Shown here: in pieces, positions 62,017-64,000 of the stretch
Position numbering within the stretch: position 1 is the first letter of the stretch
How the letters are laid out: each line of letters opens with the position of its first letter
From: WHTX01 sp038255145
GTDB taxonomy: Bacteria; Actinomycetota; Acidimicrobiia; Acidimicrobiales; CAIXPF01
Assembly: GCA_038255145.1 (NCBI GenBank)
Contig: JBBSLP010000013.1
Span: 29,181 to 93,180, forward strand
Direction of reading: 5' to 3'
Length of the DNA: 64,000 nt
The notes under the pieces: generated by a model
Database searches by the model: none
What the model saw: the letters and a program-made list of their open reading frames with translations, nothing else
Told to the model about the DNA's origin: nothing
Translations under genes and position numbers: made by a program

Positions 62017-62907
62017 GTGGGGGTCGTGCACGTGTTGGTGAACCGGTCGGCACGGGCGGGCCGGGCCGCACGGTCCGTCGATGCCGTGCTGGCCGGGTTG
62101 GGCCAGAGCGGGCACGAGGTGCGCGTGCTGGCGGCCACCTCGCGTGACGAAGCTCGTTCCGAGGTGGCCCGGGTCGTGGCCGGGGGGGCCCACCGCCTGG
62201 TGGTGGCGGGGGGCGACGGTCTCGTCCACGACGCCCTGCAGGCCGTGGCCGGTACGCGCACGGTGTTGGGTGTGGTGCCCGTCGGCTCGGGCAACGACTT
62301 CGCCCGTGCCCTGGGTCTCGAGGGGCTGGACACCGCCGCGGCGTGCCGGGCCGCGCTCGGTCCCCCCCGCGCCCTCGACGCTCTGCACAGCGGGGCCGGC
62401 TGGGTGGCCAGCATCGCCACCATCGGCTTCTCCGCCGGGGTGACGGCCCGGGCCGAGCGACTCCGCTTCCCGCGAGGCGGTTCGCGCTACACCCTGGCCA
62501 CCCTGCTCGAGCTGCCCGGTCTACGTCCCGTGCCCCTGCGCATCGTGGTCGACGACGAGGCCCACGAGGTCGACGCCGTCCTCGTGGCCGTGGCCAACAC
62601 CGCCTACTTCGGCGGGGGCATGGCCATCTGCCCCGACGCCGTGGCCACCGACGGTCGCCTCGACGTGGGCGTCGTGGGACCCATCGGCCGGGTCCGCCTG
62701 CTGCGCTTCTTCCCCCAGGTCTTCGACGGCCACCACCGCGACCACCCGGCCTTCACGGCCTGGCAGGGCGGCTCCGTCCGCATCGAGCCCGTGGACGCCG
62801 ACGCCGAGCCCCTCGATGTGTGGGCCGATGGCGAGCGCATGGGCACGACCCCCTTCGAGCTCCGGGCCGTGCGCGCCGCGGTCCTGGTGGCGGCGCCCTC
62901 GGCCTGA
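62017..62907 (+). CDS. Second diacylglycerol kinase-family protein
   Basis: A 296-residue DAGK_cat protein, clearly different from its neighbour. It has VHVLVNRSARAGRAARSVDA, VVAGGDGLVHDALQAV, VPVGSGNDFARALGLE, a hydrophobic helix with YTLATLLELPGLRPVPL, and AVANTAYFGGGMAICPDAV. GTG 62017 lies 9 bases after a -10-like TACGGT. The motif GSGNDFAR is typical of DgkB/YegS-type lipid kinases. Together with PAP2 and the first kinase it forms a lipid phosphate group. Confidence 0.88.
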   Translation: MGVVHVLVNRSARAGRAARSVDAVLAGLGQSGHEVRVLAATSRDEARSEVARVVAGGAHRLVVAGGDGLVHDALQAVAGTRTVLGVVPVGSGNDFARALGLEGLDTAAACRAALGPPRALDALHSGAGWVASIATIGFSAGVTARAERLRFPRGGSRYTLATLLELPGLRPVPLRIVVDDEAHEVDAVLVAVANTAYFGGGMAICPDAVATDGRLDVGVVGPIGRVRLLRFFPQVFDGHHRDHPAFTAWQGGSVRIEPVDADAEPLDVWADGERMGTTPFELRAVRAAVLVAAPSA

Positions 62908-62915
62908 CGGACCCG

Positions 62916-63557
62916 TCAGTACAGGGCCAACGTCACGAGCACGTCGCCGCCCAGCCCGACGGCGAAGGGGGCCGACGACAACAGCAGCAGGCTCGACGTG
63001 ACGACCCCGGCGACGTCCTCGGCCACCTCCTGACGGATGCGCAGTCGGTAGCTGCCCTCGGTGACGTCGACGAAGCGGGCCACACCGTCGGTCACCACCA
63101 GCTCGTCGTGCACGGCCCCGTCCGGCCGGATGAGCTGGGCCGTGGTCTGGGCCCGGTCCAGCGGCCGGCTCACGGTGGCCAGTGCATCGGGGCCGTCGTT
63201 GACCACCTCGACCGAGGGGCGGCTCACCGGGACCGCGGGCGGCGGCAGCGTGGTCGTGCTCGACGGGGGCATGGTCGTGGCTGGTTCGCCAGTGCTGGGC
63301 GTGACCGTGGTGACGGTCGTGGTCGTGGGCACCGGAAGGACGGGCTCCGGAAGGGTGGGGGCCATGGATGGGGGAGCGACGGCGGCCCCCAGCGTCCCCG
63401 TTGCCCCCAGGCCGAGGGCGGCGACGAGGCCCACGAGCACGAGGGATGTGGCACTCACCTCCAGCGCCCGAAGCCAGCTACGACGGCCCGGGGGGGTCTG
63501 GCCCGTGGTCGCCCTGCGTCGGGGAGGCGGTGGTCGCTGGTCTGCCGTTGTACCCAT
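62916..63557 (-). CDS. Thr-rich membrane-anchored protein
   Basis: A 213-residue protein with a basic Pro-rich N-terminus, one membrane helix (LVLVGLVAALGLGATGTLGA), a Thr/Pro stalk (TTTTVTTVTPSTG) and a beta-rich outer domain (PSVEVVNDGPDALATVSRPL, SYRLRIRQEVAED). ATG 63557 has AGGAGG 7 bases upstream. It has no catalytic motif and shares its architecture with 18744-19382. Confidence 0.65.
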   Translation of the reverse strand: MGTTADQRPPPPRRRATTGQTPPGRRSWLRALEVSATSLVLVGLVAALGLGATGTLGAAVAPPSMAPTLPEPVLPVPTTTTVTTVTPSTGEPATTMPPSSTTTLPPPAVPVSRPSVEVVNDGPDALATVSRPLDRAQTTAQLIRPDGAVHDELVVTDGVARFVDVTEGSYRLRIRQEVAEDVAGVVTSSLLLLSSAPFAVGLGGDVLVTLALY

Positions 63558-63633
63558 GGTCCTGCCTCCTGACGGCCGCCCGCTGCCGCTGCCCCCCGGT
63601 GTGTGTCATCCCCGTCACCAGGGCAATGGCAAA

Positions 63634-63665
63634 CACTATCAGTGACTAAGTCACCTCCAATAGTG
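63634..63665. promoter_or_regulatory. Nested palindromes in a divergent promoter region
   Basis: The outer arms CACTAT (63634-63639) and ATAGTG (63660-63665) surround an inner GTGACTAAGTCAC (63642-63654), almost concentric. The region is AT-richer than its surroundings and lies between two divergent exported-protein genes, so it is probably an operator. Confidence 0.5.
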
Positions 63666-63739
63666 ATTCTGAGGTGGATCGGCGGCGAGGCGTCGGCCGC
63701 CACCCGCCCGTACCCGGGACGGCAACCGTTAAGAACCTG

Positions 63740-63768
63740 TTGGCTTCTGCGCCGGGTTGGGTTATGGT
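63740..63768 (+). promoter_or_regulatory. Sigma-70-like promoter
   Basis: The -35 TTGGCT (63740-63745) and the -10 TATGGT (63763-63768) are 17 bases apart, the best vegetative promoter match in the window. It precedes the exported-protein gene at 63877 with a leader of about 100 bases. Confidence 0.6.
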
Positions 63769-63876
63769 TCGATCTGTTCGTGGATGACCCGGGGTTCCGG
63801 TTGGTGGCCGGCGGGGGTCCTCTCGGGGTGGTGTGGCTGCCCTGGTGTCATGTCGAGTTGGAGGCGGTTGGCGGGA

Positions 63877-64000
63877 TGAGCACGGTGTCGGTGGTGAAGC
63901 GGGCTGGTCTGGTGGCGGGTGCCACGGGTTTGGCTCTGGGTGGTCTGTCGTTGGTGTCGGCGCCTCCTGCGGGGGCGTCGTTGTTGGCGACGGGGTGCAC
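63877..64000 (+). CDS. Exported protein (partial, runs off window end)
   Basis: The 41 visible residues form a signal peptide: MSTVSVVKRAGLVAGATGLA followed by LGGLSLVSAPPAGASLLATG. A GGAGG lies 11 bases before ATG 63877. Third codon positions are mostly G or T (GGT, GCT, TTG, CCT) instead of the C used by every neighbour, a shift that starts in its leader at about 63740. The mature domain is outside the window. Confidence 0.7.

Overview
The window is very GC-rich chromosomal DNA with dense genes on both strands and strong C/G bias at third codon positions. Thr/Pro-rich stalks on secreted proteins, an EgtB/EgtD pair, KdpDE, DUF2510, many GTG starts and -10 elements lying 6-9 bases from start codons all point to an actinobacterium. 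An Acidimicrobiia-like lineage (Iamia/Ilumatobacter type) is my best guess, but that is inference. No rRNA, tRNA, CRISPR array, insertion sequence or phage module was seen.

Layout. 1-6.2 kb: a SARP/BTAD regulator cut by the window edge, the ergothioneine pair egtB-egtD, a frameshifted universal stress protein, an APH-type kinase and a dienelactone hydrolase. 6.3-11.4 kb: a leftward set of exported proteins (DUF1800, DUF1501, a secreted hypothetical, a DUF4399 lipoprotein). 11.9-16.3 kb: a MetE-like zinc methyltransferase, a membrane/spermidine-synthase fusion and a cytochrome P450. 16.4-18.7 kb: a purine-ring catabolism trio (AtzF C-terminal-like protein, an internally deleted allantoate amidohydrolase, PuuE-type allantoinase). 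18.7-21.4 kb: two small membrane proteins and a frameshifted MFS transporter.

21.4-36.5 kb is the most interesting part. Two tandem bacterial dynamin-like GTPases lie with a membrane-anchored Hsp70-like protein, a membrane-anchored subtilisin-like protease, a Cys-rich type I membrane protein, three Asp-rich low-complexity proteins and a large LuxR-type ATPase regulator. The dynamin pair, a repetitive companion and a LuxR-ATPase regulator recall the mycobacterial iniBAC/IniR locus, but here the set is wider and arranged around two divergent promoter regions. I propose it is a stress-induced cell-envelope or membrane-repair system.

36.5-42.5 kb: an operon with a DtxR/IdeR-like box and a HugZ-type haem utilisation protein, then an ECF sigma factor with a divergent membrane zinc-finger anti-sigma candidate and a (frameshifted) CopC-CopD copper protein. 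42.5-51.7 kb: the complete potassium uptake system kdpFABC (leftward) and kdpDE (rightward), separated by a rearranged toxin-antitoxin pair; the first 28 codons of kdpD are cut off by an in-frame TAG. 51.7-64 kb: a ChaB/Rho_N-like protein with a repetitive N-terminus, a 1084-residue RsbU-like phosphatase sensor, deoD, a DUF2510 protein, a double CaiB/BaiF CoA-transferase, a PAP2 phosphatase with two diacylglycerol-kinase-family proteins, a Thr-rich secreted protein, and the start of an exported protein with distinct codon use.

Three genes each appear to lack one base, one has an extra base in a C-run, and one has a clean internal deletion. Single-base indels may be assembly errors, so those genes are marked as broken with that caveat.
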